Below, one piece after another: positions 8,370-17,597 of a stretch of 64,000 nucleotides of DNA. The first letter of the stretch is position 1; each line of letters opens with the position of its first letter. The DNA comes from Pedobacter sp. ok626 (lineage in GTDB: Bacteria; Bacteroidota; Bacteroidia; Sphingobacteriales; Sphingobacteriaceae). The position numbers and the translations under genes are program-made. The stretch covers positions 62,001-126,000 of the forward strand of contig NZ_FNEX01000010.1 in assembly GCF_900100435.1 (NCBI RefSeq), given 5' to 3'. A model generated the notes under the pieces. That model saw nothing but the letters and a program-made list of their open reading frames with translations, was not told the origin of the DNA and did not search any database.

Positions 8370-11114
8370 ATGAGGAAAAAAATATATACCCTGATCATTG
8401 CTGCACTGCTTACGAAGGTGACGATGGCGCAGCTCATCCCATTGCCTGCTGATTTACCTAAAACTCATCCCAGACTGATGACGACTGCAGCGGGTAAAGA
8501 TAATGTACAGAAACAGATTAAAGAGGAAAAATGGGCCCAGGAGGTATTGAAAGGTATAAAAAGTCGCATCGATAAATACGTTGATCAGCATGTTACTGAT
8601 CCAACCTGGATGCCTTCCAGATTAATGATGTATTGGAAAAGCAGAGCTACAAATGTATACATTAAAGGCGGGGTATATTCACATGCAGATGGAACGGCGC
8701 CTGTACCAACTGTTCGTTTTGGTAGTAGCAGGGGGCAGGCCAGCGTGTACAGCAGACCAAAGTTGGAAGACATCATTCCTTATATGGATGACACCAAAGG
8801 CGTATATTTTCACAACACAAAAAAGGCTGGTATGCCTTTAGAATGGGGCGAACAAGCTAATGCCTCAGGTATAGAAAGCATTAACGAACAGATTATGGGA
8901 TTGGGGAAGGATGCTGCTTTTATATACTGGCTTTACGGTGATGAAAAGTACGCGAAATTTGCCTACGCTATTTTTGACACCTATATGATGGGGATGTATT
9001 ACCGAAATGAGCCTGTTGATTTAAACAACAGCCACGCCCAAACATTGGTTGGTTTATCAACCTTTGAAGTGATCCAGGAACGCATTTTAAATGAGCTTGC
9101 CTATCTGTATGATTTCCTGTATCCATATGTAAGCTCAAAATATAAGGACAAAACAGATCAATATGAAGCTACATTAAAAAAGTGGATAGACATTACGATA
9201 AAAAATGGCGTTCCCCAGAATAACTGGAATTTGCATCAGGCCAAATTTATCCTGAAAGTAGCCATGGTTCTGGAGGAAAACAAAAAATATGCGGATGGCA
9301 AAGGGCGTGAGTATTACATTGATTATATCTTAAACAAAACTTCAGCCCGTCAATGGTCACTGACTAAATTTATGCAATATGGTTACGATGAAAATACTGG
9401 TGTCTGGGCCGAATCACCTGGTTATTCACAGGGGGTGACCAAAGACCTGACAAATTTTATCCGTGATTATGACAATACCTTTAACCAAAATTTGTTGCCT
9501 TATACACCTATCATGGTGAAAGCAGTCGAAATGCTGCCACAATACCTGTTTCCCAACGGAGATATTACCGCTTTTGGCGATACACATTATGGACCGATTT
9601 ATACAGAAGCTTTTAGCGATATGGTCAGAATGGCCCAAAAGTATAAGCAAAAAGAAAATGAAACTACGTTTACCAGAATGTATCGTTTGTTCGATCCCAA
9701 AGCTGCTGAAGGAAAATCAGTTACCGGTAATCTTGCACCTCAGGTAGCTTCTTTTTTTACCAGCAAGCCACTGAAGCTAGACAAACAAATCACATCGGGG
9801 AAAATCCAGGACTTCATTACGCAGACGTTTTATGCACCTAATGTAAGCTGGTTTGTGCAGCGAAGCGGTTATGACGACAAGAAGAATGGATTAATGATTT
9901 CGCAGAATGCATCGCTCGGGAACCACATGCATGCAAATGGGGTTTCTATAGAATTGTATGGCAAAGGCTTTGTACAGGGGGCAGAATCGGGTATCGGATC
10001 AACCTATTTCCAACCGGATTATAAAGAATACTATTCGCAGTTTCCTGCGCACAATACCGTGATGGTCGATGGCATATCCGCCTATCCGGAAATGTTAAGC
10101 AATCATGCATTTGATCTGTTAAGCTGTTACCCGAAGCCGATGCAAAAAGACGGCTACTACGAAGATATCACGTTTTCTGATGTGTACTTTTTAGAACCGG
10201 AGAGCCGGAGCGATCAAAACCGGTTTTTAAGTATCGTGCGGACTAGTGGATCAACTGGCTATTACATCGATATTTTTCGTTCAAAAAAACAGCGGCAGGG
10301 TGATAAATTTCATGATTATTTTTACCACAATCTGGGGCAGGAAATGAAGGTGACAGATGTAAATAACCAAGCCCTGATGTTGAAGCCGAGTGAAGAAATG
10401 GCCTTTGCCGGTGGGCATCTGTTTGCATTGGACTACATGTGGGACAAAAAGTCGGTCACTACCGATAAAGATTACAAGGCCGAATGGAAGATAAACATGC
10501 CCGATGGCGACCATGTCTATATGAATCTCTGGATGAAAGGGTACCCGGGAAGGGAAGTGTTTTCTATCAAATCGCCCCCTACCAAGGCCTTCCGGAAAGA
10601 AGGCCATGGACTTCCTTATGATGTGGAGAAGGCGCCGTTTTTAACGATTGCGGCACGTCAGCATGGTGAGGCATGGAATCATCCTTTTGTTTCTGTTTTT
10701 GAGCCAAGCACTGAAAAAGAAGGTAAATCTATTGAATCGATTTCTTCGTTTACACCCGATCATACGTCAGCTGATTTTGTCGGCCTCATCGTAAAAGGTA
10801 AAACTGGTAGAACAGATTATATTTTCTCATCAGTAAAGGATGAAGCAGTAGTCTATAACAGCATGTCAGCTAATGCTACTTACGCAGTCGTAACTGAACA
10901 AAATAAAGATTACACGCTTTTCCTGGGAAATGGTATCGAGTTAAAGGGAAAAGGATTTACGATAAGCGCAGCGGAAAAAACTTCCGCGGTGCTTACTTGT
11001 AAAAATGGGGTTTTTTATTTCAGCTGTGAGGCCCCTGTTTCAGTTATTAATAGTAAAGGAAAGGTATTCAGGTTTAATCAAATGGCTTATCAGAAGATTG
11101 CAATAACCCCATAG
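8370..11114 (+). CDS. Heparinase II/III-family polysaccharide lyase
   Basis: Secreted lyase for a uronic-acid-containing or glycosaminoglycan-like polymer. A cleavable signal peptide (LIIAALLTKVTMA, cut before Q) starts the protein. The N-terminal half (to about residue 480) is an alpha/alpha toroid with YWLYGDEKYAKFAYAIFDTY and NNWNLHQAKFILKVAMVLEE. The C-terminal half (about 490-780) is the heparinase II/III-like beta-sandwich (PF07940): SWFVQRSGYDDKKNGLMISQ, the histidine-bearing SLGNHMHANGVSIELYGKG, then FPAHNTVMVDG. At 914 residues it is longer than heparinase II, as many Bacteroidota relatives are. The particular PL family cannot be fixed by eye. It shares an operon with the ROK kinase. 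Confidence 0.9.
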   Translation: MRKKIYTLIIAALLTKVTMAQLIPLPADLPKTHPRLMTTAAGKDNVQKQIKEEKWAQEVLKGIKSRIDKYVDQHVTDPTWMPSRLMMYWKSRATNVYIKGGVYSHADGTAPVPTVRFGSSRGQASVYSRPKLEDIIPYMDDTKGVYFHNTKKAGMPLEWGEQANASGIESINEQIMGLGKDAAFIYWLYGDEKYAKFAYAIFDTYMMGMYYRNEPVDLNNSHAQTLVGLSTFEVIQERILNELAYLYDFLYPYVSSKYKDKTDQYEATLKKWIDITIKNGVPQNNWNLHQAKFILKVAMVLEENKKYADGKGREYYIDYILNKTSARQWSLTKFMQYGYDENTGVWAESPGYSQGVTKDLTNFIRDYDNTFNQNLLPYTPIMVKAVEMLPQYLFPNGDITAFGDTHYGPIYTEAFSDMVRMAQKYKQKENETTFTRMYRLFDPKAAEGKSVTGNLAPQVASFFTSKPLKLDKQITSGKIQDFITQTFYAPNVSWFVQRSGYDDKKNGLMISQNASLGNHMHANGVSIELYGKGFVQGAESGIGSTYFQPDYKEYYSQFPAHNTVMVDGISAYPEMLSNHAFDLLSCYPKPMQKDGYYEDITFSDVYFLEPESRSDQNRFLSIVRTSGSTGYYIDIFRSKKQRQGDKFHDYFYHNLGQEMKVTDVNNQALMLKPSEEMAFAGGHLFALDYMWDKKSVTTDKDYKAEWKINMPDGDHVYMNLWMKGYPGREVFSIKSPPTKAFRKEGHGLPYDVEKAPFLTIAARQHGEAWNHPFVSVFEPSTEKEGKSIESISSFTPDHTSADFVGLIVKGKTGRTDYIFSSVKDEAVVYNSMSANATYAVVTEQNKDYTLFLGNGIELKGKGFTISAAEKTSAVLTCKNGVFYFSCEAPVSVINSKGKVFRFNQMAYQKIAITP

Positions 11115-11188
11115 TGAGGAAGACTTTTGGAACCGGGGTTACAATACAGATAAAAATCTCCTATTGTCACAACGTTTGATTATTTTAG

Positions 11189-14100
11189 ATGCCAAGATTT
11201 CGAACTGACGTGCATAAAGCCTTTATAACTTTTCTTTTACTTTTTTCTGTGTTATTTAAGAGTGCGGCACTTGATCCACCTACGGTGCGGCGTTTAGACA
11301 TAGAGAATGGGCTTCCCAATAACTTTGTAAGATCGGTCTATCAGGATAAAAGAGGTTTCTTTTGGTTCGGAACCAAAGATGGGCTGAGCCGTTACGATGG
11401 TTATGGTTTTAAGGTATTCAGAAACCAGATCAACAATAAACTTTCACTGGTCCACAATATTATTCACAGCATTAACAGCGATTCGTACCATAATGTTTGG
11501 ATTGGTACCAGGCGGGGAGTAAGCGTTTATAACGATTTGAAGGGAACGTTCAGAACGGCAGCGTTCCGTGACTTTACAACAGGTAAAGTGGCTTTAATCA
11601 CCGACGTCATCAGGGAAATTAGTCCCGGTCCTCAAAATACCATGCTTATTGGCAGCGAAGGTCTGGGTTTATTGGTATGTAAAAAAGGCTCCGTTATTGC
11701 GGAGCAAATTCCCCTGGTTTTGAATGGCATCCCGACAACCTCCTATGGCGTTCAATCCGTAAAAGTAGACAAGGATGGGAAGGTGTGGGCGTTCGCCCAG
11801 AACCTTGGACTTTGTTACCTTGATCCGCAGAGCGGTAGGCTGATCCTTTGCGATAAAAAGGTAGGACTTGCCATCGCTATGGCCATCGCAGATCAACAGA
11901 TTTTTATCGGGACTTTTAATGGACTATATCGTTACGACATTAAAAAAAAAGAAATGCTGGAAGCGCCTGGTCCGCACAATGAGCTCGCAGCCGTTACCAT
12001 TTCAAGCATAACGCCACAAAAAGATGGGGAGCTTTATCTGGGCACCAACGGCGATGGAGTATATATTTATTCCCCTAAGCGAAATGCTGTCGAACGGCTT
12101 TCGGTAGGAAAAAATGATAACGGACTGAAAGGGGAACAAATATTTTCCATATTCATCGACAATAATTCCAGAAAATGGATCGGGACTTCTTTTAGTGGGG
12201 TAACCATTGTGGATCCTCTTAAGAAGACCTTTAGGACCTGGTCACAGAATCCAGGAAATAACGCGATATCTGCTTTTCTGGAAAGGCCGGATGGAAGTTT
12301 GTATATTGGGACTGATGGAGCTGGTTTGAGTATTTGGGACAGGAAGACTGATCGCTTTACTAATTTCAGGAAGTCCACTGATCCCCGGTCAATTTCTTCT
12401 GATCTGGTCACGACGATGATTTCCGACCATCAGGGACAAATCTGGATGGGTACTTTCACTGAGGGGCCTAATAGGTTCGACCCGGTTACCAGAAAATTTA
12501 CTCGGTATAAGCTGATCAATCCTCATACCGGTGCCGAAATGAAGGTTGCCTTTACAGTTTTTGAAGATAGGGACAGGGACATTTGGGCAGGAACGCTTCG
12601 AAGGGGAAGTGTGTATGGAGCACTTTACAGACTAAACAGCTCAACCGATAGTTTTGAACTTTTTGATTTACGGCTGAGCGATCTATTTACCATGATGCAA
12701 TCAAGGGACGGTACGATTTGGGGGGGGACCCTTACCCAGTTGGTTAAGATTGACAAAGTAAGAAAAGATCATGTTTTCTATGATGTCGGGTATACCGTTA
12801 GGGCTATCTATGAAGATACGAATGGACTGCTTTGGGTTGCAACCGAAGGAGGTGGACTTATTTTATTCGATCCGGTAAAAGGCAAGGCTTTATCGCGGTT
12901 TACTACTGCTCAAGGGTTGAGTAACAATTCGATATTAACCCTTATAGGGGATAACCAGGGGAATCTTTGGATGAGTACTTATTACGGGATATCGGCTATG
13001 GATCTGAGGAAACGGACTTTCAGGAATTTTTACCAGAGTGACGGGCTGCAAAGTAACCAGTTTCAGGTTAACGCCGGCCTCAGGCTCAAATCAGGTGAGA
13101 TCGTATTTGGTGGCATAAAAGGCTTCAGTATTTTTAATCCTCACCAGATTGTACCTCCCAGCCCCCAGCCAAATCTCTTTCTTACTGATATCACCATCAA
13201 CAATGTTCCTCTGGAACAAAAACCAGATTTGATCCTGAAGACGGACAAGGAGAACATAAAGGAGATTAAGGTGCCTTACGACCAGGCCGTATTCTCATTT
13301 GGTTTTACCGCGCTGGAATATTCCTCGCCAGACAAAATCTCTTATCAGTATATAATGGAGGGCTGGGACCGTGGATGGAACAATTCAGGAACGGACAGGA
13401 AAGCGATCTATACCCACATTTCGGAAGGCAGTTATGTTTTTAGGGCCAAGTGTACGAACGCAGTTGGGAAATGGGGAGAAAAGGAGATTGCCCTGAAGAT
13501 CACTGTGCTGCCCCCTTGGTATAGAACGTGGTGGGCCTATCTGGGATACTTCTCTGTCGTAGCTGCCCTTCTGTATATTTATCAGCGATACAGGACAGCC
13601 CAAACGAGGCTGGAATATGAAGTGAAACTGGAACGCATCGCCCATGAGAAGGAAAGACTAGTCAATGAGCAGGAAAAAGCGCTTACAGAAAAACGCATGT
13701 CCTTTTTTACTAATATTTCGCACGAATTCCGGTCCCCACTCTCACTGATCATCAATCCGATTAGAGATCTTATCAAAAAGGACATTTCCAGCGGGCAGGG
13801 AAACGCTGATGAGCTCAACATGATACAACGTAACGCAAAAAGAATGCTAACCCTCGTGGATCAGCTACTGCTCTTTCGAAAAGTTGACGCTGGTTTTGAC
13901 AACATCCAGGCTTCCAGATTGGATCTGAATAAATTATGCAGGGAAGTTTACCTTTGTTTTACCCAACAAGCGGCTTCAAATCAGATTGATTACACCTATG
14001 ATTCTGTAGCCAGTGATGCGATGGTATACGCTGACAAGATTAAGATAGAGATCGTACTTTTTAATCTGCTATCTAATGCGCTCAAATACACTCCGCAAGG

Positions 14101-15286
14101 TGGTAAGATAGCGGTAAGACTTATGGATACTGATCAGGAGCTGATACTTGCTGTGGAGGATTCCGGGCCGGGTATTCCAGAGGCTGCCGGAGACAGAATA
14201 TTTGAGCGTTTTTACCAGGCGGAGCGAAGCGAAGGAGGTTATAAGTCCGGTTTTGGAATAGGCCTTTATTTGGCTAAGCAGTTTATGGAGTCCCATCGCG
14301 GTAAGATCTCCTATGAGAATCTTAAGGATGGTGGAAGCCTTTTTCGCATCATTCTGCTTAAAGGAACGGCGCATCTCAATAATATAGTTACAGTAGATGA
14401 TCAACCGGGATCTGAATTATTTACCGAGTTCGATGCTGCGGTCGAATACGAACAATTGGATAGTGAGATGGTCATCCTTGAAAGCAATGTGGTTAGCGAC
14501 AGGCAGTCTATTTTAATCGTGGATGACGAACAGGATATCAGAAAATATATAACAGGCTTATTTAAGAGTTCTTATATTGTCTACGAAGCGGAAAACGGGG
14601 AGCAGGGACTTGAGCTTGCCAGTACAAAGCTTCCTGACCTGATCATAACTGATTACCGGATGCAGGGCATCGATGGGATTGAACTTTGTCAGAACATCAA
14701 ATCCAATCCGCTGCTTTCTTATATCCCGGTGATCCTCCTTACGGCCAGTTCATCCCAGGAGATCAAGCTTAAAAGTGTTCATGAAGGCGCAGATGATTAC
14801 ATCAACAAGCCCTTCGAGCGTGAATACCTGATAGCAAGAGTTGCCAATCTCCTGAAGAACCGTAGCAATCTGCAGAATTATTTCTTTAATGAAATCACAC
14901 TTCAGTCAAATTCAGTGGTGGTTTCTGAGGAATATAAGAAATTTCTGGATACCTGTATACAGGTTGTAGAAGTGCATCTGACGGATTCTGAATTTGGTAT
15001 CAAAGCACTCGCAGAGGAGGTGGGAATGAGCCACTCTACTTTGTATAAACGTGTGAAATCCATTTCCGGACAATCGGTAAATTCGTTTATCAGATTCATC
15101 AGGCTGCGTAAGGCTGCAGAACTCATGATCAATTCAGATCATAATGTAACTGAGGTAGCCTTCAGGTCTGGATTCAATGATGCCAAATATTTTGGAAAAC
15201 AGTTTTCTAAGCTGTTTGGGCTGACCCCCTCAGAGTTTATTAAAAGGCATAGGAAATCTTTTAATAACCGGTATAAAATGAAATAA
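11189..15286 (+). CDS. Hybrid two-component system sensor/regulator (beta-propeller sensor, kinase, receiver, AraC)
   Basis: Single-protein sensor and transcription activator of the HTCS type that controls PULs. After an N-terminal signal/anchor the periplasmic part has repeated Reg_prop blades (GLPNNFVRSVYQDKRGFFWF, DNNSRKWIGTSFSGVTI, NNSILTLIGDNQGNLWMST) and a Y_Y_Y domain near 690-770. A membrane segment (WAYLGYFSVVAALLYIYQRY) precedes the kinase: phospho-acceptor H845 in NISHEFRSPLSL, N box LFNLLSNALKYTP, G boxes DSGPGIPE and GFGIGLYLAKQ. The receiver has acceptor D1155 (LIITDYRMQG), and an AraC helix-turn-helix closes the protein (GMSHSTLYKRV, VAFRSGFNDAKYFGKQFSK). It lies 74 bases after the heparinase-like gene and most likely senses an oligosaccharide from this locus. 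Confidence 0.96.
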   Translation: MPRFRTDVHKAFITFLLLFSVLFKSAALDPPTVRRLDIENGLPNNFVRSVYQDKRGFFWFGTKDGLSRYDGYGFKVFRNQINNKLSLVHNIIHSINSDSYHNVWIGTRRGVSVYNDLKGTFRTAAFRDFTTGKVALITDVIREISPGPQNTMLIGSEGLGLLVCKKGSVIAEQIPLVLNGIPTTSYGVQSVKVDKDGKVWAFAQNLGLCYLDPQSGRLILCDKKVGLAIAMAIADQQIFIGTFNGLYRYDIKKKEMLEAPGPHNELAAVTISSITPQKDGELYLGTNGDGVYIYSPKRNAVERLSVGKNDNGLKGEQIFSIFIDNNSRKWIGTSFSGVTIVDPLKKTFRTWSQNPGNNAISAFLERPDGSLYIGTDGAGLSIWDRKTDRFTNFRKSTDPRSISSDLVTTMISDHQGQIWMGTFTEGPNRFDPVTRKFTRYKLINPHTGAEMKVAFTVFEDRDRDIWAGTLRRGSVYGALYRLNSSTDSFELFDLRLSDLFTMMQSRDGTIWGGTLTQLVKIDKVRKDHVFYDVGYTVRAIYEDTNGLLWVATEGGGLILFDPVKGKALSRFTTAQGLSNNSILTLIGDNQGNLWMSTYYGISAMDLRKRTFRNFYQSDGLQSNQFQVNAGLRLKSGEIVFGGIKGFSIFNPHQIVPPSPQPNLFLTDITINNVPLEQKPDLILKTDKENIKEIKVPYDQAVFSFGFTALEYSSPDKISYQYIMEGWDRGWNNSGTDRKAIYTHISEGSYVFRAKCTNAVGKWGEKEIALKITVLPPWYRTWWAYLGYFSVVAALLYIYQRYRTAQTRLEYEVKLERIAHEKERLVNEQEKALTEKRMSFFTNISHEFRSPLSLIINPIRDLIKKDISSGQGNADELNMIQRNAKRMLTLVDQLLLFRKVDAGFDNIQASRLDLNKLCREVYLCFTQQAASNQIDYTYDSVASDAMVYADKIKIEIVLFNLLSNALKYTPQGGKIAVRLMDTDQELILAVEDSGPGIPEAAGDRIFERFYQAERSEGGYKSGFGIGLYLAKQFMESHRGKISYENLKDGGSLFRIILLKGTAHLNNIVTVDDQPGSELFTEFDAAVEYEQLDSEMVILESNVVSDRQSILIVDDEQDIRKYITGLFKSSYIVYEAENGEQGLELASTKLPDLIITDYRMQGIDGIELCQNIKSNPLLSYIPVILLTASSSQEIKLKSVHEGADDYINKPFEREYLIARVANLLKNRSNLQNYFFNEITLQSNSVVVSEEYKKFLDTCIQVVEVHLTDSEFGIKALAEEVGMSHSTLYKRVKSISGQSVNSFIRFIRLRKAAELMINSDHNVTEVAFRSGFNDAKYFGKQFSKLFGLTPSEFIKRHRKSFNNRYKMK

Positions 15287-15391
15287 TAGCCTCAAAAAAA
15301 TGGGTTTTTTGCCATGCTAAACCGGTTAGTCGAAAATGCACTCCTATTGTATGAATTTATACCCCTCTTTTTTTTAGCTGGTCCGCATCTT

Positions 15392-15414
15392 CGTATCAAC
15401 CAAATATTGATACG
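15392..15414 (+). promoter_or_regulatory. Inverted repeat abutting the start of the orphan ECF sigma gene
   Basis: Perfect 8-bp arms (CGTATCAA and TTGATACG) around a 7-base spacer, ending two bases before the ATG at 15417. The position covers the ribosome-binding region, so it could be a translational hairpin or an operator. The sequence shows the dyad directly; the role is inferred. Confidence 0.45.
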
Positions 15415-15416
15415 CT

Positions 15417-15980
15417 ATGATGTCGGAGAAATTGATCGCTTTGTGGAACGGCTCGCTTGCCGGAAGTGAAAAGGATTATGCAGTTTTACATGCCAATCTT
15501 TATCCTAAACTGTTTATTCATGCATCCAGAATGCTCAATGATAATGATCTTATAAACGATCTTTTACAGGACCTTTTCACTAAATTTTGGGTAAACAAGG
15601 AAAAGATAGGACTAATAAAAAACGTTGAGGGTTATTTCTACAGGTCCACCCGATCAATCGTATTGAATCATATACGTTTGGAAAAGCAACGAGAATCAAA
15701 AATGGTGCGTATGCCAGAGCCTGGGATTGTTTCTTCTACAGAAGACATTATTGTTTCGGACGAGTCACAGCGGTTGACAAAACGTCTTGTACAATCTGCA
15801 CTGAACAGGCTTCCCGCAAAACAAAAAGAGATACTCAATATGAGGTTCTATGATGAACTGACTTACCCGCAGATTGCCGTGTTACTTGGAATCCGTTATC
15901 AATCTGTTATCAACCATGTATATAGAGCCGTTCAATCTCTAAGACAAGTTTCTGAACTGTCTGCTAAGTACGCGGCCTAA
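15417..15980 (+). CDS. ECF-type RNA polymerase sigma factor (orphan)
   Basis: Alternative sigma-70-family factor, 187 residues. Region 2 is visible at about 25-90 (YPKLFIHASRMLNDNDLIND, LLQDLFTKFWVNKEKI, EGYFYRSTRSIVLNHIRLEK) and region 4 at about 120-180 (LNRLPAKQKEILNMRFYDEL, TYPQIAVLLGIRYQSVINHV). No FecR-type anti-sigma gene follows; the next gene is convergent and unrelated. Upstream is the hybrid two-component gene, which does not need a sigma partner. Its target is therefore unknown. A second ATG lies at 15420 and the choice is not important. An inverted repeat abuts the start codon. Confidence 0.92.
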   Translation: MMSEKLIALWNGSLAGSEKDYAVLHANLYPKLFIHASRMLNDNDLINDLLQDLFTKFWVNKEKIGLIKNVEGYFYRSTRSIVLNHIRLEKQRESKMVRMPEPGIVSSTEDIIVSDESQRLTKRLVQSALNRLPAKQKEILNMRFYDELTYPQIAVLLGIRYQSVINHVYRAVQSLRQVSELSAKYAA

Positions 15981-16033
15981 TGAGTATCCATAAACGATCT
16001 CTTTTTTGGAGGAAAAGCAAGTTGTCCTCGATT

Positions 16034-17320
16034 TTATTGAATTTTATCTAAAATGATAAACACCTCTGAACCTGCTCTTTGTGCAATACTGTTATAGCAT
16101 TTTTCCATAGTCTTAATTTGAAAATAGGGGTTGAAAATAGGGCGGTATTCAGCACTGGAGCCACCAAATGGAGGGCCTTGTTGTTCAAACGTTTTGTCAA
16201 AAAGTAATCCGATTATTTTTCCTTTTTCATGGAGTAACGATGCTGTCTTTTCAGCATATTCTTTTCTTCTGTTTGGTGAAATTGCACAAAAGAATGTTTG
16301 TTCGATGATGAGATCGTATTGTCCTTTATGCTGAAAAAAATCTTCAGCCAATACCTTTACTTGTGGATTGTGCTCAAATTTATGACGTATTTTTTTAACG
16401 GCTTCCGGTGATATATCGATTAAAGTAATGTTCGTGAATCCATTCTCTACTAAATATTCCGCTTCATAGGCGTTGCCACAACCAGGTATTAATAGGGCAG
16501 CGTTCTTATTGGGATATTGGTCAAGATATTGGCAAATGGCTGGTGAAGCATAACCAATATCCCAGCCAGTCGCATTGCTTAGCCATTTGGCGTCCCAATA
16601 TTGCTTGCCGGATAGCTTATCTTGAGATTGTTCTGAATCCCGTTCTGTTGATATTTCCATGGTGTTTAAATCTAAAGTTTCCATAACAAGGTTACCAAGG
16701 TAAATACTGTTGCTTAAACTTCTTCTATCATCTGCAATAAAAGACATATAGACATGAAGTTTCATGCCTTTTACTTCTGCTGGTAATTCTAAAAAATCTG
16801 TCTCTTCTGTCATACGTGCACCGGAAAACAGGTAATATGATTTTCCTGTTTCTTCTGCATATACCAATAACATTGCTCGTGCGCTTCTGTCGCTCCAGTT
16901 TAATGCGGTGTCGTAAGTCCAGTTAAAGCGAACACCATTGTTTTCGGCTATTGCAATTGGGTTTAATGGCAGCTCAATGGTTCCCTGAGTTAAACGCGCT
17001 GCAGCGTAGTTAATGCTGATGTCAGGATATTCGCCTTGAACTGCATGTAAGAGTTGGTAGGATTTAGCTGCATTGTTGGGCGAAATGGGTTTACCTTCGG
17101 CAGCTTCTTCAAAGCCTATTCGAACATAATCCGTCATACTGTTGACGAAATTATTCACTACTTCCATTCTCTTCCTTTGAATTTTCTCTTTTGGGCTTGG
17201 GGGACTTGTACGCTTTCTTTTCTTTGACCTAACATAAGCTACTCCATACCTTACATAACCCTCTACTGGACCGAGATTACCATTGAAGCCACCCAAAATA
17301 CCGTTATTAATTCTTGCCAT
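16034..17320 (-). CDS. DUF6266-type domain fused to a TPMT-like SAM-dependent methyltransferase
   Basis: Two-part protein of 428 residues. Residues 1 to about 212 resemble DUF6266 proteins of Bacteroidota: start MARINNGILGGFNGNLGPVE, a basic stretch near 33-50, then RFNWTYDTALNWSDRSARAM and a final YLGNLVME; their function is unknown. Residues about 235-428 are a thiopurine-methyltransferase-like enzyme: YWDAKWLSNATGWDIGYASP, SAM-binding ALLIPGCGNAYEAEYL, acidic ITLIDISPEAVKKI, then DLIIEQTFFCAISP and PPFGGSSAEYRPIF. In relatives the methyltransferase is a stand-alone protein. An internal ATG (M221, base 16660) sits exactly where a separate methyltransferase would start, so translation of a free enzyme is possible. 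The frame is continuous with no stop at the join. Confidence 0.85.
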   Translation of the reverse strand: MARINNGILGGFNGNLGPVEGYVRYGVAYVRSKKRKRTSPPSPKEKIQRKRMEVVNNFVNSMTDYVRIGFEEAAEGKPISPNNAAKSYQLLHAVQGEYPDISINYAAARLTQGTIELPLNPIAIAENNGVRFNWTYDTALNWSDRSARAMLLVYAEETGKSYYLFSGARMTEETDFLELPAEVKGMKLHVYMSFIADDRRSLSNSIYLGNLVMETLDLNTMEISTERDSEQSQDKLSGKQYWDAKWLSNATGWDIGYASPAICQYLDQYPNKNAALLIPGCGNAYEAEYLVENGFTNITLIDISPEAVKKIRHKFEHNPQVKVLAEDFFQHKGQYDLIIEQTFFCAISPNRRKEYAEKTASLLHEKGKIIGLLFDKTFEQQGPPFGGSSAEYRPIFNPYFQIKTMEKCYNSIAQRAGSEVFIILDKIQ

Positions 17321-17424
17321 AGTTTTTTGTTTTTTTTCTAAAAGTATGCACTAAGCTGTTGATTGTCAACTCGCATGCTTTTGATTGCTTGTACTTTAAA
17401 GCAATTTAATTCACAGTATATTAA

Positions 17425-17511
17425 CGGATGTTAATCGGATGCTACTCGGCTCCAGTCGGGCAGTGTCCGAGTAATATCCGGGTAAATGCCGGGTATAGGC
17501 CGGGTTTATAG
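17425..17511. repeat. Degenerate 11-bp phased repeat array (8 units)
   Basis: CGG or CGA trinucleotides start at 17425, 17436, 17447, 17457, 17468, 17479, 17490 and 17501, a period of 11 (once 10). The best-conserved consecutive units are CGGGTAAATGC, CGGGTATAGGC and CGGGTTTATAG. The phase, rather than the full sequence, is conserved. It lies about 105 bases upstream of the fusion-gene start. Phasing near one helical turn would place each unit on the same DNA face. Confidence 0.75.
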
Positions 17512-17597
17512 GATTAACTGAAAGGAAACTTTTAGGCTGAAATCCTTAGTTGTAACATTCTGGTTGCGAAACAGAAAGTCTGTTTTTTTTAACAAAT

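Noticed and set aside
11103..11141. Possible terminator after the heparinase-like gene (TAACCCC / GGGGTTA)
   Set aside because: Only a 7-bp stem with a long loop and no T run, partly inside the coding sequence; too weak to call.
13582..13821. Several 60-110-codon antisense frames inside the two hybrid regulators
   Set aside because: They follow the codon structure of the opposite strand and have no start region or neighbour of their own.
15293..15311. Possible terminator CAAAAAA / TTTTTTG after the first hybrid regulator
   Set aside because: Stem is almost all A/T and short; could be chance in an AT-rich gap.
17421..17511. CRISPR array or integron attC reading of the 11-bp repeats
   Set aside because: Units are too short and too degenerate for CRISPR, there are no spacers and no cas genes, and no integrase or cassette genes are near.
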